This document shows, in pieces, positions 17,829-26,450 of a stretch of DNA of 64,000 nucleotides. Every line of letters starts with the position of its first letter. Within the stretch, counting starts at the first letter, position 1. The translations under genes were made by a program, and so were the position numbers. This DNA is from Lysobacteraceae bacterium SCN 69-320 (GTDB taxonomy: Bacteria > Pseudomonadota > Gammaproteobacteria > Xanthomonadales > Rhodanobacteraceae): positions 186,001-250,000 of the forward strand of contig MEFP01000005.1 of the NCBI GenBank assembly GCA_001725155.1, given 5' to 3'. Below the pieces are notes generated by a model. That model made no database searches. It saw only the letters and a program-made list of their open reading frames with translations, and was not told the origin of the DNA.

Positions 17829-19394
17829 TTACTGCCGCTGGTGATGACCAGACCCCGCGGCGGCAGCGCGGCGGCGGTTGTAGATGTCGGTCGCGCTTTC
17901 CACCTTCTGCGCCGTCGCGGCCTGCGGCGGCAGCGTGACGATCTCGACCTCGCCGGTGGCCTTGGCGTCGATGAGCTGCGCTCGTACCGCGGCGATGTCG
18001 GTGTTCGCCGCGACGTAGTCGGCGGCGAGCGATTCGACGCCGGCAGCAAAACACGCGTCGCGAACGGAGCTGGCGTATGCGATCGCGGTGTCCGCAGTTT
18101 GATTAGCGGGCCCGCGTTTGATCAGCGCGCGCGCGACGGCATCAGGCAGCGTCGAAATGCTGACGCGCGAAACAAACTCGGCTAGCGCGACCTCCGGCGA
18201 TGGTCCCGATGCCACGACAGGAAGCAGACCGGCGGACATCTTCATCGGCTTCTTCTTGCGCGCGCCAGCATTGGTGTCATCGTCATCGCTGGCGTTTTCT
18301 TCAACCGCGACAAGTTCCGAGTCGACGTACCATTTGTGCACGCCCATATCCTCCATGCCGTCCACAATCACGCCGTACGGTGTCTCGGTGCTGACGATTT
18401 CGATCGTCCCGAACTTGTGCGCGGGGTCGTGCGGTTCCTTGATCTCCACGCGGTCGCCTTTGACGAACTTCGTGGAGTCGCCTCCCGACGCCGGCTCCAC
18501 GCTGGTCTCGAGATGCTCCATCAACTCGTAGTAGGTGCCGATGCGATCGGCAAAGCCGATGCGCACGCAGTCCTCGCCCTGATAGACCTGCGCCTCGGTC
18601 GCGAGTACCGCGTCGACGTCCATGCCGCGGTAGCGCGCCACCGACGCCGCGAAGAGCGTGCGCATGCTGTCCATGCGCTCCTGCAGCCACGCGCGGGTCT
18701 TGTCGTCGAGCGGCGCGTGCGGGCTCATGTCGTTCTTGTGCGCGCCGGAATAGATCGCCGTGATGCGCACGCCGAGCTTCGCGTCGAACGCCGACTGGTC
18801 GATGTGATACGCAATCACGCCGACCGATCCACCTCCGCCGGTCCGCGTAATCCAGATCTCGCCGCACGACGCGGCAATCGCGTACGCCGCCGAGTAGGCG
18901 TAGTCGTCGATGACCGCTATGACGCGCTTCTCGCCGCGCGTCGCGTAGATGTGGTCGGTCAGATCGAACAGGGCCGCGCCCATTCCGCCAGGCGATTCGA
19001 TGCGCATGACGATGGTCTCGATCGTCGAGTCCGTCCGGGCACGATCGTAGCTGCTGCGCAGTTCCTGATAGCTGAGGGGACCGGGATCGCAGAGGTCGCC
19101 CTCGTAGCGATTGACGAGACCGCCGGACACGTTGATCACTGCGACGTTGCGTGCGGGCGTAACAACCTTGCCGAATTCGTCCTTCGTCGCCGGCGCGAGC
19201 TCGCCGATGACCAAGGTCGGAGGCCGCGCCTCGACCGCGCCGGAGAGATACGCGCCGACGACCTGCTCGCCCATTTGCGGATGTACGAGCAGCGGTTGCC
19301 CGAATGCCTGCGTGAAGATCTGCGAAACCAGCGGCGACTGGGACCTGCCCAGAAGTCGCGCCAACAGGTTCCATTTACTGGTCGGCTTGGTCAT
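17829..19394 (-). CDS. S49-type prohead protease with C-terminal scaffold-like region
   Basis: The product is 521 aa, start MTKPTSKWNLLARLLG, overlapping the portal gene by 20 bases. Residues about 60-290 form an S49/SppA-like protease as in lambda gpC: SPGG near the substrate site and an AYSAAYAIAASC segment carrying the likely catalytic Ser. An inserted segment of about 60 residues (KGDRVEIKEP onward) reads like a small SH3/KOW-type barrel. The last about 170 residues are Ala-rich and helical and may act as scaffold, as the nested Nu3 does in lambda. An in-frame Met pair (MKMSAGLL) could start such a nested product. Confidence 0.85.
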   Translation of the reverse strand: MTKPTSKWNLLARLLGRSQSPLVSQIFTQAFGQPLLVHPQMGEQVVGAYLSGAVEARPPTLVIGELAPATKDEFGKVVTPARNVAVINVSGGLVNRYEGDLCDPGPLSYQELRSSYDRARTDSTIETIVMRIESPGGMGAALFDLTDHIYATRGEKRVIAVIDDYAYSAAYAIAASCGEIWITRTGGGGSVGVIAYHIDQSAFDAKLGVRITAIYSGAHKNDMSPHAPLDDKTRAWLQERMDSMRTLFAASVARYRGMDVDAVLATEAQVYQGEDCVRIGFADRIGTYYELMEHLETSVEPASGGDSTKFVKGDRVEIKEPHDPAHKFGTIEIVSTETPYGVIVDGMEDMGVHKWYVDSELVAVEENASDDDDTNAGARKKKPMKMSAGLLPVVASGPSPEVALAEFVSRVSISTLPDAVARALIKRGPANQTADTAIAYASSVRDACFAAGVESLAADYVAANTDIAAVRAQLIDAKATGEVEIVTLPPQAATAQKVESATDIYNRRRAAAAGSGHHQRQ

Positions 19395-20823
19395 TGTTCC
19401 CTTCCTGCGGCGCACTCGCCTTCGATGGGGCCGACTTGCTCTGCCGGCCGTCGCTGTCATGCTGCAACCCGAGTTTGTCGGCGCGCTCGTTGTCGCGCTT
19501 CTGCTGCAGGTCGGTTTCTTCGGGGTCGTTACCCTGCCCCAGGATCACGTCGCTTCGGGGCTTGAATCCCGCGCGCACTGCCTTCGTCTCGGCATCCACG
19601 TCCTGCACCGGGTGGCTCCACGGCCAGCCCTGCGGGACCCACTGCGCCGCCGTGACCTCGTCGCGCAACTCGGCGTAGTTCGGAACAACGATCTTCCCGG
19701 CGAGCACGCCAGCGTCGAACCAGGCCTCGCGCACAAGCTGGCAGAACCGCGGGATCATGTAGAGCCACTGATCCATCTCGATCAACCGGCGGAATTCGTT
19801 GAGCACCAGCTTCAGCGCGCGATCGCTGATGTCCTTCAGGTCGCCGGTCAGCACCTCGAGCGGAATTCCTGCGCGGGCGCAGAACGCCATCAGCTCGGTG
19901 CGAACGAAGTCGGCGTAGTCGTTGCCGGCGCCGGGCGGCGACGAAAACTTGACGTCCCATCCTTCCGGCAGCTCCTGCATCGTTGCGGGCTCGAGGCCCG
20001 CGATCGGCGTGTCGTCTTCATCTACGCCGGCCTTTGACTCTTCCAAGATGCTGTCGTTGGCCGCGGCCGGCGGCCGCGTGTAGAAGCCAGCGAATAGGTT
20101 CTGGATCGCCTGGCGCTCCGCGACGTTGTCGCGCGTCGTCGCCAGCGTGTTGATCAGCACGAGCACCGCTTGACAGCGCGGAATGCCCCGAATCTGTCCA
20201 GCACGCAGCGGCCGATAGAGATGGATCACCTGCTCGGCCGGGACGCGCACGAGCTCGTTGCCGCGCGCGTCCATCCAGGTTACGTCGCCAGGGTGCGAGC
20301 GGTACATCCAGTAGGCGACCCGCTTCCCGATAGAGCTGAACTCGATCCCTTGTCGAATCGCGTTGCCGTTGCTCGCCGTGCCGTAGTAGTCGCGCGGGCA
20401 CTGCTCGGATTCGATGAGTTGGACCTGCATCGGCACCGGTAGCCCATCTGTCGGACGCCGGGCCCGGATACGTGCGAACACCTCGCCTGCCTCGTCCCAC
20501 TCCGTCCACGCAAGCTGCTGCTGACCGTAGAACGTCGAGACGCCGTCGGCGTCCATGTATTTGATCTGCGCGAGCCATAGCGCGTCGACGAGGGCACGGA
20601 ACTCCGGAGTGCCCCAAACCTGCTTAGCCTGGATGCCGACGCCGACGCCGTTCGCGGCGCGCTTCTCGATCGCTGCACCGACCCACGCGTTGTTGCGCAC
20701 GGCGTCGCGCATGCGCGCAAGAACCGTCCCCACGTTGCCGGCGGAGTTCGGCCCGGACATCGGCGGACGCCAATGCTTGAGGCGCCGGCCATGACCGCCT
20801 GCGCGCAGCTCTTCCTGGCTCAC
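19375..20823 (-). CDS. Portal protein, lambda gpB family
   Basis: The product is 482 aa. The GTG start (20821-20823) overlaps the gpW stop as GTGA, which is the best start; longer frames run through gpW. The sequence has the lambda portal hallmarks: an early RNNAWVGAAIEKRAANGVG segment and a central ESEQCPRDYYG region. It also has a polar C-terminal tail rich in Gln, Ser and Asp. It forms the dodecameric ring at the packaging vertex and is followed directly by the protease gene. Confidence 0.92.
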   Translation of the reverse strand: MSQEELRAGGHGRRLKHWRPPMSGPNSAGNVGTVLARMRDAVRNNAWVGAAIEKRAANGVGVGIQAKQVWGTPEFRALVDALWLAQIKYMDADGVSTFYGQQQLAWTEWDEAGEVFARIRARRPTDGLPVPMQVQLIESEQCPRDYYGTASNGNAIRQGIEFSSIGKRVAYWMYRSHPGDVTWMDARGNELVRVPAEQVIHLYRPLRAGQIRGIPRCQAVLVLINTLATTRDNVAERQAIQNLFAGFYTRPPAAANDSILEESKAGVDEDDTPIAGLEPATMQELPEGWDVKFSSPPGAGNDYADFVRTELMAFCARAGIPLEVLTGDLKDISDRALKLVLNEFRRLIEMDQWLYMIPRFCQLVREAWFDAGVLAGKIVVPNYAELRDEVTAAQWVPQGWPWSHPVQDVDAETKAVRAGFKPRSDVILGQGNDPEETDLQQKRDNERADKLGLQHDSDGRQSKSAPSKASAPQEGNNDQADQ

Positions 20824-21068
20824 GTGAGGCCATCTCCGGTTTGCACGACGCGGTAGGTTCGCCGGCGCTTCGCGCCGCCGTTCTTCTGCTGCGCGATCTC
20901 TTCGAGCAGCTGAGCGATGTACTTGTCCAGCGCCGCCATGTCGGCCGCGTTGTACGTGAGTCGGCGGTCGCCATGCTGAAAGCTGACCATGAGGACGCCG
21001 GTGCTCAGCTTGTGCCGCGCGACGTAGGCCTGTTCGAGCCAGGTCTGCAGTTGAGATTCGGTCGGCAT
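20820..21068 (-). CDS. Head-tail joining protein gpW
   Basis: The product is 82 aa, starting MPTESQLQTWLEQAYVARHK with LSTG and FQHGDRRLTYNAADMAAL. This is the signature of gpW, the small connector below the portal ring. Length is close to lambda gpW (68 aa) with a short basic extension. The TGATG overlap with the terminase gene is typical. Confidence 0.9.
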   Translation of the reverse strand: MPTESQLQTWLEQAYVARHKLSTGVLMVSFQHGDRRLTYNAADMAALDKYIAQLLEEIAQQKNGGAKRRRTYRVVQTGDGLT

Positions 21069-23170
21069 CAGCGCCCCAGGTATTTGCTTGCAGCGCGCCG
21101 AAGCTTCTTTTTCGGCACGACGCGAATCTCCGGCTCGACATCGGGCCGGCGTATTTCAGGGTTCGAATCCCAGGGCAACGCCCAAGCGGGCGGCCGCTCC
21201 CAGTTGATCTGTTCAGCCTTGAGCAGCAGGCAGTTGGCCGAGTTGTAAACCTCGAGGTCGAACGACTCGTTCGGCGCCGAGTTCGGGTTTTCCCAGCGCT
21301 TCGCGCCTCGGGACTCCGCGGTCAGCTCCTCGAAGAAGCTCCGCGGCAGCCACGTCGGGAAGTGGTAGTAGCCCGGCCCTGGCGTCTCTCGCTTCAGGTT
21401 TGCGCTGACCGCATCCTTCAGGATCGTGGTGTTGATGAAGATCACCGGCACATCACCGGACGCACTGGTCTTGCTGTCCTTGCGTCTGCGCGTGTCCGGG
21501 AAGCGCTCCTCGATGCGAGGGGCGTTGTCGGAACTCGCGCCGCGCACCAGTCGCACGTTGCGGTGCAGTTGCCTTACCTTCAGAGATCGCCAGAACTGAT
21601 AGCCGCGCTCGGTGACGCCATCCTCGCCGCCGCAGTCAATCGCGACGCGAAGGATCGGCATCGTCCGACCCGACCCGTCGGCAAGCGCGTACCGGCGCGT
21701 GATCACCTTGTCGATCAGACGATCCCAGTCTTCCGCGTAGGCCGCTGGGCTGATTCGAAGGAAGCCGCCTTTCCCGTCGTCGCGCCGCGATGATCGCAGC
21801 GTGTATCGATCGACGATCCAGCGCTCGTTGTTCGGACCGACGCCGGTCACCTGCACAACGAAACCGGCGCGCTTGCCGGCCTGCACGTCCACCGACGCGA
21901 CGAGGAAGCGGACGCCGTTCGGCACGAGGTCCGCCACCCATTCCGGGGCTATTTCCGCTTCGGCCTTGGTGCGCTCCTGCAGCGCGTGAGCATCGCGCTC
22001 TTCGCGCCCAGTCAGCGGCTTGAACGGCATCGCCTGGTCGACATTGCAGGTCGACTTGAGCGGCTTCTGCTCGCCGGTCTGCGCGTACTGCCGCACGGCC
22101 TGGAAGTAGCGCTCAACGAGCGACACCCAACTCTGGTAGCCAGCCGCCGCGCCGCCGAGCCAGAAGCTCGCGGTTCGCGATCGCAGCAGCTCGCCGGTCA
22201 CGGATCCGTCCGGCCACATCTTCTGGCCTTCACCGACCCAGCGCCCGCGCTGGTTCATGCCGTCCTTGTACTTGCCGTCGATGCCGACGCCGCAGTGCGG
22301 GCAATACGCGTACTGGAACCGCTCGGCCAGAACCAGCGGATCCTCGACGAGCACGCGCTCGATCAGTTCCTCGATCGGTGGCACCTTGAACAACGAGAGC
22401 CCAGGCGCGGCTTCGAACGGCTCCCGGCATTCCGGGCACGGCCAATGCCACCGGCGCCGATCGCCGCGGTTGTACAGACTCAGAATTCCGTCTACCGGCG
22501 GCGCCTCGTGCGGCGTCTTCGGCGACCAAGCCTTCACCCAGTCCTTCGCCGGGCTCGACTCCGCAATCGCGATTCCGCTAGAGCCGAACGTCTGGATACG
22601 CTTCAGCAGCAAGCCCCACAACTCGTCGATCGACAGATCGCCGGTCATGTTGTCGACGTCCGTCGCGATCGCGCGCTTGATGTCCTTGCCCGACACGATG
22701 CCCATGCTGGGCCAGCCGATGCGCAGGATCATCCCGCTGCGGAACATCTTGAACAGCACGTTGTTGTCGTGCGCGCGCGGACTCTGGCGCTTCGCGAGCT
22801 CCGGCGACGCCTCGATACCGCGCCGAATTCGGCGCTTCGCGTAGTCCTCCGCTTCGGCCTGATTCGTCTGCACGATCAGCATGTCGGCCGGGTCGTCGAC
22901 GATCGAGTAGGCGAGCACGCCGTCGACTAGCGCGATCGTCTTGCCCGATCGTGCCGGGCCGGCGAATACGACCGCCTCGTACAGCCGCGATCTCGCTAGG
23001 TTGACCGGCTCGACCATGTACGGCGCGTTGCGCGCGCTCCAGTTTCCCGGCGACCCGCTTGGGTTCACCACGCGCAGATTGTTCGCGATCGACTCGGCGA
23101 CCGTGACGCGCGCCGGCGGCTTCAGCATCTCGCAGACGTTGAGCCGGATCTCCTGCGCCGATGCGTACAT
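21068..23170 (-). CDS. Terminase large subunit, GpA type
   Basis: The product is 700 aa, the usual length for lambda gpA-type terminases. A Walker A motif GPARSGKT lies at residues 71-78. Two CxxC pairs occur in the middle (CPECREPF and CPHCGVG). The C-terminal half carries the nuclease part (ASVDVQAGKRAGF and later acidic segments). It pumps DNA into proheads with ATP and cuts at cos. It overlaps the small-subunit stop as TGATG. Confidence 0.95.
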   Translation of the reverse strand: MYASAQEIRLNVCEMLKPPARVTVAESIANNLRVVNPSGSPGNWSARNAPYMVEPVNLARSRLYEAVVFAGPARSGKTIALVDGVLAYSIVDDPADMLIVQTNQAEAEDYAKRRIRRGIEASPELAKRQSPRAHDNNVLFKMFRSGMILRIGWPSMGIVSGKDIKRAIATDVDNMTGDLSIDELWGLLLKRIQTFGSSGIAIAESSPAKDWVKAWSPKTPHEAPPVDGILSLYNRGDRRRWHWPCPECREPFEAAPGLSLFKVPPIEELIERVLVEDPLVLAERFQYAYCPHCGVGIDGKYKDGMNQRGRWVGEGQKMWPDGSVTGELLRSRTASFWLGGAAAGYQSWVSLVERYFQAVRQYAQTGEQKPLKSTCNVDQAMPFKPLTGREERDAHALQERTKAEAEIAPEWVADLVPNGVRFLVASVDVQAGKRAGFVVQVTGVGPNNERWIVDRYTLRSSRRDDGKGGFLRISPAAYAEDWDRLIDKVITRRYALADGSGRTMPILRVAIDCGGEDGVTERGYQFWRSLKVRQLHRNVRLVRGASSDNAPRIEERFPDTRRRKDSKTSASGDVPVIFINTTILKDAVSANLKRETPGPGYYHFPTWLPRSFFEELTAESRGAKRWENPNSAPNESFDLEVYNSANCLLLKAEQINWERPPAWALPWDSNPEIRRPDVEPEIRVVPKKKLRRAASKYLGR

Positions 23171-23679
23171 CAGTCTGACGCCTGCTCGGCGGGGGCGTCA
23201 CCAACCAGTCGGTCGTAGAGCGCTTGGCGCTGCTCGCCGATCACCTCGCCGATCGCCACAGCCTGCTCAGGCGACAGGTCGGCCCTTCGTTCGAGCACGT
23301 CGGGCAGCGTGTCCAGGAACTGCACCAGCCCCTTTACGAGCTCCGCGTATTCGACCTCGACCTCGGCCGCCGGGATGAGACGGCGCGCCTTCGCCTGGAC
23401 GGCGAGCCGGCTCTCCTCCGAGTTGAACCAGTCCTTGCGCTCCTTCGGCGGGAGGTCACAGGGATCGAAGTCCTCCCCGCCGCCAGCATGCCCCTTGTCG
23501 AGCAGCACCGGTGCGGCGTCCCGCAGCCGGTAGACCGGGTGTCCGGCGCGAACTTCGGCCGCCGGAACGTTCGCTGCGGCCAGCCGCTTCGCGACCGTGT
23601 CGCGCCCCATCCCGAACTCAGCCGCCAACCTAGCTATGGAAAACAGCAGGTTGCGCTCTATCCGTTCGACAGTCGCCAT
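23170..23679 (-). CDS. Terminase small subunit (DUF1441/Nu1-like)
   Basis: The product is 169 aa. The N-terminal part has a helix-turn-helix (LFSIARLAAEFGMGRDTVAKR) like the DUF1441 group and lambda Nu1, which bind cos. The C-terminal half is helical and acidic, suited to contact the large subunit. It is the first gene of the head module. A pattern of GCGCAAC/GTTGCGC repeats lies just upstream and in its first codons, which may be its binding region. Confidence 0.8.
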   Translation of the reverse strand: MATVERIERNLLFSIARLAAEFGMGRDTVAKRLAAANVPAAEVRAGHPVYRLRDAAPVLLDKGHAGGGEDFDPCDLPPKERKDWFNSEESRLAVQAKARRLIPAAEVEVEYAELVKGLVQFLDTLPDVLERRADLSPEQAVAIGEVIGEQRQALYDRLVGDAPAEQASD

Positions 23680-23868
23680 ACGGCAAGGGGCGCAACCCTC
23701 AAAGCCGCGCCAGTCCTAGAAAGTTAAGGGGTTGCTGTTGCGCCCATAGGGGGCCGAAAACTGCCGACCACCGCGAGTCTTCGTCCCCGCTGTGGCGCGC
23801 GGCTCCCAGAGGGACCCCGACATTGTATACATTGATGCATTGCAGCACGGTGTTGCATGAGCGCAACA
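23650..23868. promoter_or_regulatory. Candidate cos/terminase-binding region
   Basis: The heptamer GCGCAAC or its complement occurs at 23650-23656, 23690-23696, 23737-23743 and 23861-23867. The middle pair forms a perfect 9-bp inverted repeat (GGGCGCAAC at 23688-23696, GTTGCGCCC at 23737-23745). A second inverted pair is TGTTGC (23851-23856) and GCAACA (23863-23868). The interval 23680-23884 holds no gene and lies where lambda has cos, between lysis and terminase genes. An A/T-rich bend-like stretch is at 23822-23835. The exact nick site cannot be read from one sequence. Confidence 0.45.
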
Positions 23869-23884
23869 TGGAGCCGAGACCCGA

Positions 23885-24322
23885 TCACCCTACGGCCCCC
23901 ACGGTCTTGGGCTGACGCCAAGCGTTGTTTCCCGGCCACATGATCCACGGCGTGTCGGAGTGGTCGCTCAGGGGCTGGCCGAGCGTGGCAACAACTTGAT
24001 GAGCCCACGCTATGTCGATGCTCTCGGCCACACCCATGAGCCGCAAGGCGGTAGCCATACCGTTTACGTCGCCAACATAAACCGCATGACCACCCTCATG
24101 CCTCGACCGATACCATTCGCGCCAGATGACCGCCTGTGCGGTCAGACGCATCAGTTCGTCCCTGATGTACGGAAGCGGCATCACGCCATGCGCCGTGGGG
24201 TTGGCCCAGATCTCTGCCTCGGTAGGAACGGGGGACACTTCGCCCCGCGCATAGACGGCCTCGCCAGTGCAGCTGGCCAGCGTGAGCGCAGCGAGGTTGG
24301 TGATCGCGGTGCGGCGGTTCAT
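23885..24322 (-). CDS. Putative lipoprotein after Rz1
   Basis: The product is 145 aa, starting MNRRTAITNLAALTLASC: a short signal with lipobox L-A-S-C and Cys18 as the lipidation site. The ATG overlaps the Rz1 stop as ATGA. The mature part has a WREWYRSRHEGGH and a WAHQVVATLGQPLSD segment, with no family I recognise. It shares its frame with the i-spanin, with no stop between them, so it could also be made as that protein's C-terminal domain. It is the last gene before the cos region. Confidence 0.55.
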   Translation of the reverse strand: MNRRTAITNLAALTLASCTGEAVYARGEVSPVPTEAEIWANPTAHGVMPLPYIRDELMRLTAQAVIWREWYRSRHEGGHAVYVGDVNGMATALRLMGVAESIDIAWAHQVVATLGQPLSDHSDTPWIMWPGNNAWRQPKTVGAVG

Positions 24323-24991
24323 GACTTGACCTCGGCGTGTAGGTTGGAGATGGCAGCCTTGTCCGCGTTGCACTGCTGCAGGCTGGCAGCCCAGCTCACG
24401 ATCCAGTCCGTCATGGCCTGGTACGTCGCGCCAGGGCGTGGCGGCGCAGGCGTCGCGGCCGTCAGCTCGGCCGGCACCGGCACGAACTGCAGCACCGGCA
24501 CGCTGATCGTCCGCGTCCGCGTCGGGTCGGGACGCGCGAGCCGCTGCGTCGTCGAGCACGCCGAGCACAGAGCCAGGCACAGGCTGAGCAGCGCAGCTGT
24601 CAGCAGCGAGGGAATACGCATGGGATAGCTCCTGCCGGGTGGCGGCGAGATCGCGCTGGGCCTGAGCCTGGGACTTGGCCCGCTGGCTCAGCACTGCGCT
24701 GGTGATGGTGGCCATGTTGTTGCGCTCGCCGATGCACGCCTGCAGCCCTGCATCCAAGGCCAGCGCTCTGCCCTCGGCGTCCGCTGCCTGCTGCAAACGT
24801 ACGGCCGCATCGGCGTGCGCCTGCATGAGCATAGGCGCGAGCTCAGCACGGGCAGCACGGTCGCCGGCCCGCACGCCATGCGCGTGCAGCAGCCAGACAG
24901 TCAGCAGCACACCCAGAACGGCGTAGAGCTGCCACGGTAGCGAGCGCAGGAACGACCAGACGCCGCCGAGCAGCGCCTTTACGATGGTCAT
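23885..24991 (-). CDS. i-spanin (Rz-like) whose frame runs on into the next gene
   Basis: The frame starts at 24991 (ATGA overlap with the upstream stop) with MTIVKALLGGVWSFL. A membrane helix (YAVLGVLLTVWLLHAHGV) and a periplasmic coiled coil rich in Ala, Gln and Arg follow, as in Rz. No stop occurs before or after the embedded Rz1. The frame continues through the start of the lipoprotein gene to 23885, which would give 368 aa. After about residue 150 the sequence becomes the low-complexity shadow of Rz1. Either a true fusion or a lost stop (mutation or sequencing error) explains this. The i-spanin role itself is well supported. Confidence 0.7.
   Translation of the reverse strand: MTIVKALLGGVWSFLRSLPWQLYAVLGVLLTVWLLHAHGVRAGDRAARAELAPMLMQAHADAAVRLQQAADAEGRALALDAGLQACIGERNNMATITSAVLSQRAKSQAQAQRDLAATRQELSHAYSLAADSCAAQPVPGSVLGVLDDAAARASRPDADADDQRAGAAVRAGAGRADGRDACAATPWRDVPGHDGLDRELGCQPAAVQRGQGCHLQPTRRGQVMNRRTAITNLAALTLASCTGEAVYARGEVSPVPTEAEIWANPTAHGVMPLPYIRDELMRLTAQAVIWREWYRSRHEGGHAVYVGDVNGMATALRLMGVAESIDIAWAHQVVATLGQPLSDHSDTPWIMWPGNNAWRQPKTVGAVG
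24319..24621 (-). CDS. o-spanin (Rz1-like lipoprotein)
   Basis: The product is 100 aa, embedded in a different frame of the i-spanin gene, the classic Rz/Rz1 arrangement. It has a hydrophobic signal ending CSAC (Cys22 is the likely lipidation site) and then a Pro/Thr-rich stretch (VPVPAELTAATPAPPRPG). It should sit in the outer membrane and pair with the inner-membrane spanin to fuse membranes at the end of lysis. The -3 Cys of the lipobox is unusual. Confidence 0.8.
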   Translation of the reverse strand: MRIPSLLTAALLSLCLALCSACSTTQRLARPDPTRTRTISVPVLQFVPVPAELTAATPAPPRPGATYQAMTDWIVSWAASLQQCNADKAAISNLHAEVKS

Positions 24992-25521
24992 CTTGGGAAA
25001 TCCTCCGGGCGATTCGTTGCATCCGCCCGTGCGATCTTCTTGAGCGTGTAGCTGATGTTCCCGCCGCAGCGCGCGATAGCGGAGATCTCGACGAACTGAC
25101 GGGCCTGACATGCATTCATGTCGACGACGGGCCACCAGTGGGGGCGCGCCCCCTTGTCCAGCTCGAAGTTCTCTGCGGGAAATGTTGCAGTGATCGGATC
25201 CGCCAGTTCGCGCTGCAGCGTGCGGTACGGCCAACCTTGCACGCGCCACACTGGCAGTGGGTCACCGTCCGCCCGATAGATCGTGCAGTAGCGAACCCCG
25301 GGCGGACCTGGTATGCCGGCCGTTCCCGGCTGGCAGTAGCGCCCCTGCTGGATTGCCAGCGGGTGCTCGTCACGGTGACCTTCCTTGACGAAAAGGCGCT
25401 CGCCATGGACGCCGATGGCGCGTTTGGATTCGGGTCGCTGTATCTGGATCGAATCGCCGACCCATAGCGTTCTCGCTTCGTCATCGCTCAGGATGACGCC
25501 GCGCAGCTTCTGCTCGCGCAT
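24988..25521 (-). CDS. Unidentified protein with ASCH-like features in lysis cassette
   Basis: The product is 177 aa starting MREQKLRGVILSDDEARTLW. A GDSIQIQRP, RLFVKEGHR and VRYCTIYRADGD order recalls ASCH/PUA-like phage proteins, such as the one at 44259..44912. The match is weak. There is no membrane segment. It lies between holin and i-spanin, where lambdoid phages seldom carry a cytoplasmic protein. Three Cys fall in the middle. Confidence 0.45.
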   Translation of the reverse strand: MREQKLRGVILSDDEARTLWVGDSIQIQRPESKRAIGVHGERLFVKEGHRDEHPLAIQQGRYCQPGTAGIPGPPGVRYCTIYRADGDPLPVWRVQGWPYRTLQRELADPITATFPAENFELDKGARPHWWPVVDMNACQARQFVEISAIARCGGNISYTLKKIARADATNRPEDFPR

Positions 25522-25523
25522 GA

Positions 25524-25826
25524 TCAGCTCTCGCGTTTGCGGTTGAGGTAGTCGCCGGCGAACTTCATGAGCCCCTCGGCGCCGATATGCCCGGCCAGGC
25601 TGGCTAAGCCGTAAAGCGCCGGCGCGGGCAGATCCGGCCACAGCGCGAGCACGACAGCGGCGATCATCGCGGTCGTGCCACCGACGATCGCGCGACCGGC
25701 GAACACGCGCCAGGGCACGCTCTCGGCCGAGGCCATGGCCTTGCCGACAGCGACCAGCGCGCCGACGGCGAACAGCATCAGCAATCCGCGATCGTGCTGG
25801 TCCATACGATGAGCCCCATGTTTCAT
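25524..25826 (-). CDS. Holin
   Basis: The product is 100 aa with two or three membrane helices (GLLMLFAVGALVAVGKAMAS, IVGGTTAMIAAVVLALW and a weaker third) and a basic C-terminus (NRKRES). It directly follows the endolysin with an ATGA overlap (25823-25826). It should form the lysis-timing pore in the inner membrane. Family assignment among holin classes is not certain. Confidence 0.75.
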   Translation of the reverse strand: MKHGAHRMDQHDRGLLMLFAVGALVAVGKAMASAESVPWRVFAGRAIVGGTTAMIAAVVLALWPDLPAPALYGLASLAGHIGAEGLMKFAGDYLNRKRES

Positions 25827-26347
25827 GCCGCCGCCGCTCCCGACAGCTCGTTGTAGATGCGCTCGATGCGCTGTACATAGCCGCGCGTCTCGGCGGCGTT
25901 GGCGTCACCAGTGACGCGGTGCAGTTGCGCGATGATCGAGGCGTAGTCGGCAGCGCCGCCGGCGAGCTGCTGGGCCTTCATGATGTTGCCGAGGCCGGCG
26001 TTGTAGCTGGCCTGCGCGAGACGGCGGCGGTCGGCCTCGGTGCGCTCGACCTTGCCCCACGCGCGGCGCAGCTTGCCCAGGTAGTACGCGCCGGCGCGGA
26101 TCGCGTGCTCCGGCTGGAACGGCGTTGCGTCGGCCGGCAGATTGAGCTCGACCTTTACGTCGCGCCAGGTCGGCGCCATGAACTGAGCCAAGCCCATCGC
26201 GGCGGCCGGCGATTGCGCGGCCGGGTCGAGCGCGCTTTCCGCGATCAGCTCGGCCTTCCACCACAGCCACGCGTCGGCGCCCCACGCAGAGAGAAATGCG
26301 CCTGCCGACGCACGGATGTCGCGGTCGTAGCGGTCGGTCCACTTCAT
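25823..26347 (-). CDS. Endolysin, lytic transglycosylase (SLT-like)
   Basis: The product is 174 aa, a compact SLT/GEWL fold. The catalytic Glu is probably E37 in AESALDP, followed by the family motif MGLAQFMAPTW (about residues 51-61) and ASYNAGLGN downstream. There is no signal peptide, so it depends on the holin to reach the peptidoglycan. It is followed at once by the holin gene. Confidence 0.85.
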   Translation of the reverse strand: MKWTDRYDRDIRASAGAFLSAWGADAWLWWKAELIAESALDPAAQSPAAAMGLAQFMAPTWRDVKVELNLPADATPFQPEHAIRAGAYYLGKLRRAWGKVERTEADRRRLAQASYNAGLGNIMKAQQLAGGAADYASIIAQLHRVTGDANAAETRGYVQRIERIYNELSGAAAA

Positions 26348-26348
26348 C

Positions 26349-26450
26349 TCAGCAGCCCTTCCGGCCGTAGCGGATGTGCCAGACGACGAACAGCGCGGCA
26401 GCGGCGACGATCGGAAGCGTCGCCCACCACTGCCACGACTGCGCGGTCAT
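26349..26450 (-). CDS. Very small single-helix membrane protein
   Basis: The product is 33 aa: a Trp-rich start (MTAQSWQWWATLP), one hydrophobic helix (IVAAAALFVVWHI) and a basic end (RYGRKGC). Its ATG overlaps the upstream stop as ATGA (26447-26450) and it ends two bases before the endolysin start. The shape fits a lysis-cassette membrane peptide such as an antiholin or pinholin-like protein. The function is inferred. Confidence 0.55.
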   Translation of the reverse strand: MTAQSWQWWATLPIVAAAALFVVWHIRYGRKGC

